Made by a program: the position numbers and the translations under genes. 64,000 nt of DNA from Ascidiaceihabitans sp029251465. Lineage in GTDB: Bacteria; Pseudomonadota; Alphaproteobacteria; Rhodobacterales; Rhodobacteraceae. Every line of letters begins with the position of its first letter. Within the stretch, counting starts at the first letter, position 1. The notes below the pieces were generated by a model. That model was not told the origin of the DNA, did no database searches, and was given only the letters and a program-made list of their open reading frames with translations. The DNA is taken from positions 1,984,001 through 2,048,000 of the forward strand of contig NZ_CP170633.1 in assembly GCF_042932805.1 (NCBI RefSeq), written 5' to 3'. Below are positions 40,886 to 48,590 of this stretch, in pieces.

Positions 40886-40904
40886 GTGGCGGAGACGAAG
40901 TCCG
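40886..40904 (+). repeat. att-like direct repeat between the two elements
   Basis: GTGGCGGAGACGAAGTCCG repeats the 31255 copy exactly and shares 15 bp with the tRNA-Ser 3' end. It lies 116 bp upstream of the integrase start. Confidence 0.85.
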
Positions 40905-41020
40905 CCGTACCGTGTTCCACAATGTTCCTAAGTTGCATAAAAAACAGCAACTTAACAAACCCCCAAGTCTTGTAAGCTCCAACGCCGTCCCCCATATTCC
41001 TGTTAACAATGGGGGACGCA

Positions 41021-42244
41021 ATGGCGGACAAAAATCAGGGAATCGAACCCAAGGCACCATCTAAGCGCCCCGAAAAAGCACTGTCTGCGGCGTTCGTCCG
41101 CACAGTTACAAAGCCCGGTAAATACTTCGACGGTCATGGCCTACTTTTGAAGGTCGATCTATCTGGCGCACGGCGCTGGGTTCAGCGCATAATGATACGC
41201 GGCAAGCGAACAGAGATTGGCATGGGTAGTGCGTCACTTGTTAGCTTGGCAGAGGCGCGTGAACTGGCATTGGCAAACCGCAAATTGGCAAGAGCGGGTG
41301 GCGATCCATTGCAAGCCAAGCGCGCGTCTGACGCGTTACTGTCGTTTGAGGAAGCTGCGCGCAAAGTTCACAAAATCCACGAACCCACTTGGCGCAACCC
41401 GAAGCACGCGGCGCAATTTCTTAGCACACTGCAAACCTACACGTTCCCCCGCATGGGCAAGCTAAAGGTGTCAGAGGTCAGCACAGCGGACGTTTTGGCA
41501 GTGTTGCAACCCATCTGGCTGGAGAAGCCCGAAACAGCGCGCCGTGTGCGCCAGCGGATCGGCACCGTAATGAAGTGGGCGATTGCGAATGGCTGGCGTC
41601 AAGACAACCCAGCGGAGGCGATTGCCCAAGCCTTGCCGAAACAAGGCGATATGCAACAGCACCGCAAGTCCCTGCCCTATGACAAGGTGCCTGAATTTCT
41701 GGGCGCACTTAAAGCCTCAAACGCTGGCACGGCCACCAAGTTGGCGTTGGAGCTGGTCATTTTAACCGCGTCACGGTCCGGTGAGGTGCGCTTGGCCGAA
41801 TGGTCAGAGATTGATCTTGCCGAGGCCGTCTGGACACGCCCAGCGCATCGCATGAAGTCAAAGAAAGAACATCGCGTCCCCTTGTCACCACGCGCTGTCG
41901 AATTGTTGGCGGAGGCCGAAAACCTTGGCACTGGCGAAGGGCTGGTTTTTCCCGGCACGGTTCATGGCAAACCACTGTCTGACATGACGCTTTCCAAGCT
42001 AACCAAGGCGCTGGGTTTTGACGTGGACGTGCATGGGTTCCGCACATCATTCAAGACGTGGACCCAAGAACGCACCAACACAGCGCGCGATGTATCCGAG
42101 GCAGCATTGGCTCATACGGTCAAAGACAAGGCCGAGGCGGCGTATGCCAGATCAGACTTTTTTGAGAAACGTAGAACACTAATGGGCCGTTGGCAGGTTC
42201 AATGTGATTCGCGAAACCGAAGCGTTGTGCAATTCGGTCAATAA
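41021..42244 (+). CDS. int: Tyrosine integrase (DUF4102 type)
   Basis: The 407-residue site-specific recombinase has the N-terminal DUF4102 arm-binding segment (KYFDGHGLLLKVDLSGARRW) and a SAM-like core-binding region. The catalytic domain carries TASRSGEVR (first Arg), HGFRTSFKTW (His-x-x-Arg) and AYARSDFFEKRR (Tyr). ATG at 41021 follows GGGGGA; an ATG four codons earlier is also open. It sits beside the att copy and reads into the element, as expected for an integrase using tRNA-Ser as attB. It probably mediates excision between 40886 and 47115, and could act on the 31255 copy too. Confidence 0.95.
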   Translation: MADKNQGIEPKAPSKRPEKALSAAFVRTVTKPGKYFDGHGLLLKVDLSGARRWVQRIMIRGKRTEIGMGSASLVSLAEARELALANRKLARAGGDPLQAKRASDALLSFEEAARKVHKIHEPTWRNPKHAAQFLSTLQTYTFPRMGKLKVSEVSTADVLAVLQPIWLEKPETARRVRQRIGTVMKWAIANGWRQDNPAEAIAQALPKQGDMQQHRKSLPYDKVPEFLGALKASNAGTATKLALELVILTASRSGEVRLAEWSEIDLAEAVWTRPAHRMKSKKEHRVPLSPRAVELLAEAENLGTGEGLVFPGTVHGKPLSDMTLSKLTKALGFDVDVHGFRTSFKTWTQERTNTARDVSEAALAHTVKDKAEAAYARSDFFEKRRTLMGRWQVQCDSRNRSVVQFGQ

Positions 42245-42628
42245 ACATTGAGGATATTCGAAAGCTGGCATGTGACAATAACTGTTGCAGGCCTGTGGGT
42301 ACCTGTGTGGATAACAAGAAAGTTCAACTTTTCTCCCCAAAAAAATACTATATATAGCAATTCAACTGCATACAAACACCGCATGTTGATCAATTTGGGA
42401 TTACCTGAGTTATCCACATGATATCCAGATTGAGAATATGCGAGGCTATGTCATATTCAGGAAGAACTTGGAATTTTGCGGACTTTCAAGTGGTTGCCTC
42501 GACCGCGCCAACGGCCAAAGCAACCGGAACAGGATAGTAGAAGCGACCCTATTCATTGTTCCTCAATCGCAAAAATAGACCTGAGTCGCAAACCTTTTTG
42601 CGCGATGTCATGATTTGAAGGAACTGCA
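42245..42628. other. Intergenic region with inverted DnaA boxes and an AT-rich tract
   Basis: Exact DnaA-box sequences occur as TGTGGATAA (42306-42314) and TTATCCACA (42410-42418) in opposite orientation. An AT-rich stretch (AAAAAAATACTATATATAG) lies between them. There is no gene here. The arrangement would suit a replication origin or a DnaA-regulated promoter, but two boxes are thin evidence. Confidence 0.4.
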
Positions 42629-42823
42629 ATGACAGAACACCACTTACGCCGCCCAGCCGTTGAAGCCGCGACAGGCCTTAGTCGCTCCAGCCTATATGCA
42701 ATGATGGACGCCGGCGACTTTCCCCGCCCCATCCGCATCGGCAAGCGCGCTGTCGCTTGGCCTGAAACCGCCGTCAACGCTTGGCTTGCCCAGCGACCCA
42801 CGGCAATCCCGACGATTGAATAG
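42629..42823 (+). CDS. AlpA-family excisionase/regulator
   Basis: The 64-residue protein is a MerR-like winged HTH of the AlpA type: LRRPAVEAATGLSRSSLYAM, then DFPRPIRIGKRAVAWPETAV and a C-terminal WLAQRP. AlpA proteins activate or direct excision of integrative elements. Placed downstream of the integrase in the same direction, it is the probable recombination directionality factor or regulator. Confidence 0.9.
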   Translation: MTEHHLRRPAVEAATGLSRSSLYAMMDAGDFPRPIRIGKRAVAWPETAVNAWLAQRPTAIPTIE

Positions 42824-42919
42824 AACAACGCCCACGCAGTAACGAAACTGGCGCGGGCGCTGGGTAGTGTCAGAGCCTAAATCCTATCGTGTCGCGCCTC
42901 TCAATTCAATGAGGACAAT

Positions 42920-43210
42920 ATGAATATTTCCGTAACGCTCTTTTTGAGCGGCCACCCACGCACGTTCAAATTCCAAGGCCGCATGGGTTGGGCAATGGCC
43001 CAACTGGCCGAGGCTGGGGCGCATGGCATTACCACTATCGAGCGCCCCGCACCGCGCCTGTCTGCCTATATCCATTCGCTGCGCAAATGTGGCGTACCGA
43101 TTGAAACAGAGAACGAACCTCATGAGGGAGCCTATTCAGGCACCCACGCGCGCTACAGGCTGTCGTGTGACGCCCAGGTGACTGTTTTGGGCAAAGGTGG
43201 CGCACAATGA
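42920..43210 (+). CDS. Winged-helix domain protein
   Basis: The 96-residue protein has the layout of small winged-helix proteins of alphaproteobacterial elements: a beta-rich start, GWAMAQLAEAGAHGITTIE, RLSAYIHSLRKCGVPIET as recognition helix, and GTHARYRLSC. It probably regulates element genes. Its stop overlaps the next start (ATGA). Confidence 0.75.
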   Translation: MNISVTLFLSGHPRTFKFQGRMGWAMAQLAEAGAHGITTIERPAPRLSAYIHSLRKCGVPIETENEPHEGAYSGTHARYRLSCDAQVTVLGKGGAQ

Positions 43211-43335
43211 ACCGCAAGCGCACAAAAAACCCGCCTAGCGCCGTGCGTCGTATCATGCGCAAGCACGGGCTGTCTGAGCCAGCCGCATGGTCCTACGCGT
43301 TCTTAGCCTATGGGGAGGCCGCATTGCATGGCTAA
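43207..43335 (+). CDS. Short basic protein, 42 residues
   Basis: ATG at 43207 overlaps the previous stop and the frame encodes MNRKRTKNPPSAVRRIMRKH followed by GLSEPAAWSYAFLAYGEAALHG. Its 3' end overlaps the next gene start by 8 bp. Tight overlaps on both sides make this short gene credible. The sequence is rich in Arg and Lys and might bind nucleic acid. No family is known to me. Confidence 0.55.
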   Translation: MNRKRTKNPPSAVRRIMRKHGLSEPAAWSYAFLAYGEAALHG

Positions 43336-43798
43336 GGGCAGCAGACCCAAGGGCAAGCGTTCAGCGGAGGGGCAATATATCCCTTTGCCGTACGCGCAAC
43401 TAAAGTCTCCAGCATGGCGGTCCCTTTCCGGGGCCGCTGTCAAAGTCTGGTTTGAGCTGCATACCCGCTACAATGGCGGCAACAACGGCAATGTGCGCTT
43501 GTCTATGAATGAAGCGGTCAAGGCGCTGGGCATTGGCAAAGGCACCGCCCAGCGCGCATTTCAGGAACTACAGGACAAAGGGTTCATAGCCTTGGTGAAC
43601 CCCGGCAACTGGTATCATAGGCAGGCGCATGAATGGCGGCTGACAACCAAGGGCATGGACACCCCGAAGGGCCAAACGCCACCCACAAACGAGTGGCGCA
43701 ACTGGAGCGCAAAAACAAAACACGGTCAGCCTCAATACCCGTCGCAATGTTCTATGGGTCAGCCTCAGAACCCAAAGCGCGATTGTGGGTCCGTATGA
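43328..43798 (+). CDS. Helix-turn-helix protein, replication-initiator-like
   Basis: The 156-residue protein starts at ATG 43328. YIPLPYAQLKSPAWRSLSGA, AVKVWFELHTRYNGGNNGNV and LSMNEAVKALGIGKGTAQRA then FQELQDKGFI form a winged HTH of the kind seen in alphaproteobacterial element and phage replication regulators. The C-terminal tail is rich in Gln and Pro with a repeated GQPQ motif. It overlaps the short gene upstream. A role in element replication or control is inferred. Confidence 0.72.
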   Translation: MAKGSRPKGKRSAEGQYIPLPYAQLKSPAWRSLSGAAVKVWFELHTRYNGGNNGNVRLSMNEAVKALGIGKGTAQRAFQELQDKGFIALVNPGNWYHRQAHEWRLTTKGMDTPKGQTPPTNEWRNWSAKTKHGQPQYPSQCSMGQPQNPKRDCGSV

Positions 43799-44155
43799 AT
43801 ACCCGTCAGAGCCATTTTGTCGACTTCCTTGGGTACTAGTATGGAACACTAATACTAACCACTCCCTAGTGAACGGGAAGGCGCTGGGCAGGTCAAACCC
43901 CCACACCCCCTCTAGGCAGAACAGATATTGCGCACGCAACAATGCTTTGGGTCCGCGCGTTTAAACACACATATTTTTAACAGGGGGCGGGTCCAGCTTT
44001 GTTGTTTCGAATTTACCCGCGTAGAAAATGTCCGCCAGTCCGGTCCTTCATCAATGCGCGCAACCACACGTCAGAAAATATGGTTTTGGTTCCATTCAAA
44101 AGACAATGCCGCCGACCGGCCCCAAACAGGGCCAACTCAAAGTGTAAAGTACGGA
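43799..44155. other. Intergenic region, no gene seen
   Basis: About 360 bp between the HTH gene and the small membrane-peptide candidate. No convincing frame or RNA gene is visible. Confidence 0.5.
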
Positions 44156-44236
44156 ATGAGGATCGACACACCGCTGCTAGCAGTGTCTTTGGCTACCTTG
44201 GTGCTAATCGCGACAAACGTTCTGCACCACTGGTAA
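44156..44236 (+). CDS. Candidate small membrane peptide, 26 residues
   Basis: The frame MRIDTPLLAVSLATLVLIAT then NVLHHW-stop is a single hydrophobic helix with a short charged start. The ribosome binding site is weak (ACGGA directly before ATG). A GC-rich hairpin (CCGCCT/AGGCGG) lies 15-35 bp after the stop. It could be a toxin-like or regulatory micropeptide, or chance. Confidence 0.3.
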   Translation: MRIDTPLLAVSLATLVLIATNVLHHW

Positions 44237-44404
44237 AATAAGAGGGTCCGCCTTTAGCGAGGCGGGCCAACCTCAACCCGTATAACCCGAAAACGCATGA
44301 ACATCAAGAATACTCGCTTTGTGCTGCAATCGATTGGAACCTGCCTGCCAACTTAATCACCCTAAGGTTTCCAAACTATTTCGTAAAAAGATGAGGTGCA
44401 GAAC

Positions 44405-45040
44405 ATGGGCGGATATGGCTCAGGACGACCAAGCTACAAACAAAAGGTTGAGGGCAGTCGAGCGCTCGACGTCAATCGGTGCCACCGTCAAGGGATACTA
44501 AACCCTGGTTGGCGCGGTAGCTGGATCTGGTCGCAGGATGGCAACGAAGTGGCGCGCATCAATGTTAAGGCCCAGCAAGGTCAGTTGATGTTAGACTACC
44601 GTGTGCGCCAAGGCGGTGGCGATTGGGAGACTGTTCGCCAGCCCGTGCCAGTCATCTACACGCCTTGCCATTACGGCGGTCAGCGCCCCTATTTTCGCTG
44701 TCCCGGCGTTGTGAATGGTCGGCACTGCAATCGGCGCGTTGCCAAGCTATATGCAGGCGGCAAATACTTCCTCTGTCGCCATTGCTATAACCTTGCATAC
44801 ACTAGCCAGTCAGAGCCGCGATACGACCGCATGTTGCGCCGCGCAAACAAGCTTAGGCGTGCGCTGGGCGGGGAAGCTGGCACGGCAAATTGGATAGCAC
44901 CCAAACCCAAAGGAATGTCGCAACGGAAATATCAACGCAAACGGTTTGAGATTGAATGGTGCGAGGGCCAAGCGAACCACCTGTTCATAGAACAATTTGC
45001 GCACCTTCTCGGCAAAGAAGAATGGGAGAAATACATCTAA
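44405..45040 (+). CDS. Zinc-ribbon protein of integrative elements
   Basis: ATG at 44405 (MGGYGSGRPSYKQK), preceded by GAGGTG, gives 211 residues. A central CxnC...CxxC ribbon is clear: YFRCPGVVNGRHCNRR and YFLCRHCYNLAYTSQ. A basic, Arg-rich C-terminus follows. The protein is of a kind commonly found as hypothetical in proteobacterial islands. It probably binds DNA or RNA; the function is unknown. It is the last plus-strand gene before the ParA operon. Confidence 0.75.
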   Translation: MGGYGSGRPSYKQKVEGSRALDVNRCHRQGILNPGWRGSWIWSQDGNEVARINVKAQQGQLMLDYRVRQGGGDWETVRQPVPVIYTPCHYGGQRPYFRCPGVVNGRHCNRRVAKLYAGGKYFLCRHCYNLAYTSQSEPRYDRMLRRANKLRRALGGEAGTANWIAPKPKGMSQRKYQRKRFEIEWCEGQANHLFIEQFAHLLGKEEWEKYI

Positions 45041-45090
45041 TAACCTATCCAACTTTTCTGAGCAAAACGAGTCTGATTGAACTAACGCCT

Positions 45091-45837
45091 TCACGTGATA
45101 CGTATATTATAATGCGATTTCAGAGCTTTCTTTGAGCTTGGAGTGAGTGCTATCGCTAATCCCCCACGAAGAGGCTGACGTTTAGTTCCATCCAAATCTT
45201 GATTAAACACTGCGACCAGCATCAAGACGCATAAATCGACTGTGGACCGTTCTCTAGCTGACCATTTTCCCAGTTTAGCCAAATCCACATCTGCCAAATT
45301 CGGTTTGCCATCTGTCCCAGTCATTCTAAAAATCGATTTGGAACCATGGACGGCGGATGATAGTTCTCGATACTCACCGTCTAGCCTTGTCTTTAGATCG
45401 ACCTGCTTCTCCTTCGCGATAGGTTCAATCAGAGGGTGACCTACGACATACTCCCGCAGCTCTCGCGGCTCCATCCTAAATGTTCCCTTTTCCCACTTCT
45501 TTAATTCAACGGGATGCTCTGCGTAATAGATGGCAGCCATTGTATTTTCAAAGAAACTTCGAAGCGATTGAAGGGCTGGACGCCATGAACCGAATGAGGC
45601 GTTAAAGTGTGAGAGCAGTGCATCGTTGTGCGCCTCATCAAAAAAATGTGCGGCTGGTTCTGACCACTTGTCTTTGATCAAATCCAGCTTGATCCCATTT
45701 AACGCCGCCAGCCGAGCATAACTCTCAAGCAAAGGCTTCTTTCCCTCAAGTGAGAGCAAATTAGCGGTAAGTTTGGCCTTTGTACTTTCGGCCAAACCTT
45801 TGTAATTTACTTGGACTTCATCCGAAATTTTAGCCAT
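45091..45837 (-). CDS. Unknown protein, third gene of the ParA operon
   Basis: The 248-residue, mostly helical protein contains YKGLAESTKAKLTANLLSLE, then LRSFFENTMAAIYYAEHP and LSSAVHGSKSIFRMTG. The pattern ExRELSSAVHG may indicate a HEPN-like or AbiV/Swt1-type helical bundle with a conserved His, but no RxxxxH motif is certain. It overlaps the upstream gene by 8 bp. A nuclease-like or abortive-infection role is only a hypothesis. Confidence 0.65.
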   Translation of the reverse strand: MAKISDEVQVNYKGLAESTKAKLTANLLSLEGKKPLLESYARLAALNGIKLDLIKDKWSEPAAHFFDEAHNDALLSHFNASFGSWRPALQSLRSFFENTMAAIYYAEHPVELKKWEKGTFRMEPRELREYVVGHPLIEPIAKEKQVDLKTRLDGEYRELSSAVHGSKSIFRMTGTDGKPNLADVDLAKLGKWSARERSTVDLCVLMLVAVFNQDLDGTKRQPLRGGLAIALTPSSKKALKSHYNIRIT

Positions 45838-46207
45838 TCTTTAACAAGAATTTCAACGCGCTATTCAGTTCAGATGATGTGTTACCTCGGTTTGCTTCGC
45901 GCGAAACGCGTTCACGCTCATCGCTATTTGCCTCAAGGTAGCGAAGCAACTTTCCGAGAACATCACGCGCGGCATCCTTAGGACGAAGCTCGATTGGGAG
46001 TGCATACTCAGAAATTATAGCTTCCCATTCTTTCTTCCCATAGGTTGAAAGGGATGCCAACATTGTCAAGCTAACCGCAATCTCGGCCGTTTTCTTGACC
46101 TGCGGTGGCGCTAGTATTGTCTCTAACTCATCCATATGGCTATTCGGCATTTTCCGAAGTAACCGTGACATTTGGGTCAGAGCCTTTGCGAAGTCGTGCG
46201 TTTTCAT
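45830..46207 (-). CDS. Unknown helical protein, second gene of the ParA operon
   Basis: The 125-residue, predominantly alpha-helical protein starts MKTHDFAKALTQMSRLLRKM and has no recognisable motif. It overlaps parA-like by 4 bp (ATGA) and the following gene by 8 bp. Position suggests the ParB-like or adaptor slot of a ParA pair, but there is no ParB box or obvious HTH. Confidence 0.65.
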   Translation of the reverse strand: MKTHDFAKALTQMSRLLRKMPNSHMDELETILAPPQVKKTAEIAVSLTMLASLSTYGKKEWEAIISEYALPIELRPKDAARDVLGKLLRYLEANSDERERVSREANRGNTSSELNSALKFLLKNG

Positions 46208-47013
46208 TTCAAATCCATGTTAGCCAACAGTTCCTCAGACATAGCTTCAAACTCCTTCTTAGCATCAGAGTTCCCCATCTGAAACACCGACTTGTTCCGG
46301 GCCGTCGCCTCAGACACAACCGACCTGTCCTTAATTTCCGTATCAATGACCAAACCACCAAACTCTTCACGAAGTGACGCAGTTGTCTGCGACCGATGAA
46401 GAGACTGACGGCCAACCCTCGACATCACGATTCCTGCATTTTTGATTTCACAGTCAAGCTCATCTGCAAGTCGATTTACCCTTGTCAGCAACAACGCGAT
46501 ACCAAGACTTGACAGAAAATCCGGTGAAACCGGCACTACAAAGTGCGAGCTAACAGCAAGAGCATTTTGAGTCGGCAGAGTTAAGTTAGGAGGGCAATCA
46601 CATACGATAATGTCATAATCGTCCATCACAGGCTTAAGCGCCCGTTTCAAAAGCGTTTCGCGAGATACTCTTGACCCGATGTCTAAATCAATCGTGAAAA
46701 GATCCAAATGTGAAGGAATCAAGTCAACTTTCTCGAACACATCAGCGACTAAAACGTCCGCGGCAGATATAGACTTGCCTTCACCCTTAGTATGATTACG
46801 CATGCCTAAGAGATCAGCAACTGAGCCTTTCTCTTTCACGTGAGCGTCCCACGTCTCTGGTGAAATGCACGAAAATGTAGCGTTAGTTTGTGGATCCAAG
46901 TCAACCAGAAGGGTCTTGAAACCAAGAGAACCGCAATAGGCTGCAAAATTCACAGCAATTGTTGTCTTTCCAACCCCGCCCTTCAAGTTCACACACGAAA
47001 CTACAGTTGTCAT
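46204..47013 (-). CDS. ParA/MinD-type ATPase
   Basis: From the ATG at 47013, preceded by GGGAGCG, the protein has 269 residues. It has the deviant Walker A KGGVGKTT (K11, K16), LLVDLDPQTNATFS and the Walker B segment YDIIVCDCPPNLTLPTQNAL. Length and layout fit a chromosome- or plasmid-partition ATPase, without an N-terminal HTH. It heads a three-gene operon next to the tRNA. It might stabilise an excised replicative form of the element, or drive an unknown complex with the two downstream proteins. Confidence 0.88.
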   Translation of the reverse strand: MTTVVSCVNLKGGVGKTTIAVNFAAYCGSLGFKTLLVDLDPQTNATFSCISPETWDAHVKEKGSVADLLGMRNHTKGEGKSISAADVLVADVFEKVDLIPSHLDLFTIDLDIGSRVSRETLLKRALKPVMDDYDIIVCDCPPNLTLPTQNALAVSSHFVVPVSPDFLSSLGIALLLTRVNRLADELDCEIKNAGIVMSRVGRQSLHRSQTTASLREEFGGLVIDTEIKDRSVVSEATARNKSVFQMGNSDAKKEFEAMSEELLANMDLK

Positions 47014-47114
47014 ACAAACGCTCCCAAACAAACAACAACATGGTGGGTATATTGGGGGACGATTTCGCCCAAAAACTCACAACACCTTGTTTTAAAACAA
47101 TTTTAAACTGGTCT

Positions 47115-47129
47115 GTGGCGGAGACGAAG
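47115..47129 (+). repeat. att core at the tRNA-Ser 3' end
   Basis: GTGGCGGAGACGAAG spans the last 14 bp of the tRNA plus one base and is copied at 40886 and 31255. It is the probable attB/attR of the island. Confidence 0.85.
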
Positions 47130-47205
47130 GGATTCGAACCCTCGAGACCCTTCCGGGCCTACTCCCTTAGCAGGGGAGCGCCTTCGACCACTCGGCCACA
47201 TCTCC
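47116..47205 (-). tRNA. tRNA-Ser (GCU)
   Basis: The 90-nt minus-strand class II tRNA begins GGAGATGTGGCCGAGTGGTC. It has the anticodon stem-loop CTCCCCTGCTAAGGGAG (GCT), a long variable arm (GGCCCGGAAGGGTCT region) and encoded CCA. Its 3' end is intact and serves as integration site of the island on its left. Confidence 0.97.
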
Positions 47206-47303
47206 GTCGCGACGTCTACCGCGTGAAAGCTAGGAAATACAAGCGCAACTGCGAACTTTTCAGCCAGATTTGGACATTTTTTTCGTCCCCAAAACAATGA
47301 TCT

Positions 47304-47772
47304 TTGTCTGGACATATCGACATTAGCGGTCGGACATATTTTCCCGGCGTGAAAGCCGCCTCAGATGGTGCGGGACGTGGCCCGTATTTTATCGAGTTTG
47401 CCAAACGTGCAAGAACCAAAACCTCCAAGCCGCTGATGCTAACGGGCGGGTACAAAACGCGGGCGCAAGCGGAAGAGGTCGTAAGGAGCGGTACGGTTGA
47501 TGTCGTAGGTCTTGCCCGGGCGCTTGTTCTTGAGCCGAACCTTCCTAATCTGTGGATGGAAAAACCAAATGTCAGAGCCATCGTTCCCAAGATTCCCGGA
47601 TGCACCGGATGGCGGAATAACAGCTTGGTATACGATGCGGTTAACAGAAATAGCCGCTGACAAAGAAACCGACGAAGTTGGCGCGCTGTCGCAAGCCATA
47701 AACGATTACGAGGTGCGCGACGCAGCAAGGACAGAGATCTGGGCCCGTCATTTCGGTAGTTGCGGCAGATAG
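47304..47772 (+). pseudogene. Old-yellow-enzyme family oxidoreductase, truncated and frameshifted
   Basis: The first frame carries IDISGRTYFPGVK, YFIEFAKRARTKTSKPLML and TGGYKTRAQAEEVV...VVGLARALVLEP, the FMN-binding C-terminal part of an NADH:flavin oxidoreductase (OYE/2,4-dienoyl-CoA reductase-like). The family continuation PSFPRFPDAPDGGITAWYTM then RLTEIAADKETDEVG lies in another frame from about 47565. The N-terminal barrel (over 200 residues) is missing. Both defects indicate a dead gene, probably damaged by events at the tRNA-Ser integration hot spot. Confidence 0.8.
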
Positions 47773-48005
47773 CCACCTGAATACAGGAGGGCATATGCAC
47801 TTCGTTGTCCGTAGCGCAGACGCCATCGCCAGCACGCTAAAACACCGTACGCGTGTCATTTGACCGCTGCGATCGCTCTGATTTGTGCTAAGGAATTACG
47901 CGCGAACCAACTGATACGCCTAATATTTGCGCACTCCGCAGGGGCCCGGCGCTTTTGCTGCTCACTGTTGTTGAGACCCCAGCACCCACGCGAATATTAC
48001 AGCCT

Positions 48006-48590
48006 GTGTCCCAAAATCTCAAAATCCTTGTTGTCGAACCCGACCCGAACAAAGCCCGCGACATCTATGATGCCCTGGTGGACGGCGGATGGTCCGAAGT
48101 GGTTGTCATCGCGACGATCACCCAGCTTGACCAGACCCTGCAACAGCAAAACCCGGACATCATTTTGATTGATCTTGCGAACCCTGACAGAGACACGCTT
48201 GAGCACATCAGCCTTGTGTCGCAGGCCAAAGAACGCCCCGTTGCGATGTTTGTCGATCACACAGACGCAGCCATGACGCAGGCCGCAATCGCGGCTGGCC
48301 TCAGCGCCTATGTGGTCAATGGATTGCGGATGGATCGTATCAAACCGGTGCTTGAAACGGCGATTGCGCGGTTCCGGGTGATTTCCAAAATGCAGTCGGA
48401 ACTGGATGCCGCAAAACGGGCGTTGTCAGATCGCAAGACCATCGATCGGGCCAAGGGGCTGGTGATGCGCGCCCGTGGCATTTCAGAAGATGACGCGTAT
48501 AAATTGATGCGCAAAACCGCGATGGACCAAGGGCGCAAAGTGATTGATGTTGCCACATCGTTGGTCACGGCCGCGGATTTGCTGCAATGA
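48006..48590 (+). CDS. nasT: NasT-like ANTAR response regulator
   Basis: From GTG at 48006 the protein has 194 residues. A receiver-like domain (LKILVVEPDPNKARDIYDAL) is followed by an ANTAR RNA-binding domain (AKGLVMRARGISEDDAYKLM then RKTAMDQGRKVIDVATSLV). A TTG at 47955 is also open. NasT proteins bind paired hexaloop RNA hairpins and prevent transcription termination. Here such hairpins occur upstream of nrtA. Its stop overlaps the nasS start, the normal NasS-NasT arrangement. Confidence 0.9.
   Translation: MSQNLKILVVEPDPNKARDIYDALVDGGWSEVVVIATITQLDQTLQQQNPDIILIDLANPDRDTLEHISLVSQAKERPVAMFVDHTDAAMTQAAIAAGLSAYVVNGLRMDRIKPVLETAIARFRVISKMQSELDAAKRALSDRKTIDRAKGLVMRARGISEDDAYKLMRKTAMDQGRKVIDVATSLVTAADLLQ

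Larger units (their letters stand above)
31255..40900. mobile_element. Outer tRNA-Ser-associated element, no integrase of its own
   Basis: Direct copies of the tRNA-Ser 3' end bound this 9.6-kb block at 31255 and 40886. Its genes are a CoiA-like nuclease, an ABC-3C operon, an interrupted HNH gene, an IS3-family insertion, several small unknown genes and a DUF488 pair. No recombinase of the integrase type is present. I infer an older integrative element or passenger module that was displaced from the tRNA when the inner element integrated. The boundaries are seen; the history is inferred. Confidence 0.65.
40886..47129. mobile_element. Inner integrative element at tRNA-Ser
   Basis: The 6.2-kb element is bounded by the att copy at 40886 and the tRNA 3' end at 47115-47129. 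It contains a tyrosine integrase beside the left att, AlpA, small HTH proteins, a zinc-ribbon protein and a ParA operon. There are no capsid, conjugation or tail genes. It has the make-up of a small integrative element or satellite; mobility would need help for transfer. Confidence 0.75.

Noticed and set aside
40842..41064. Short frames on both strands over the middle att copy
   Set aside because: They cover a non-coding attachment region and lack start signals.
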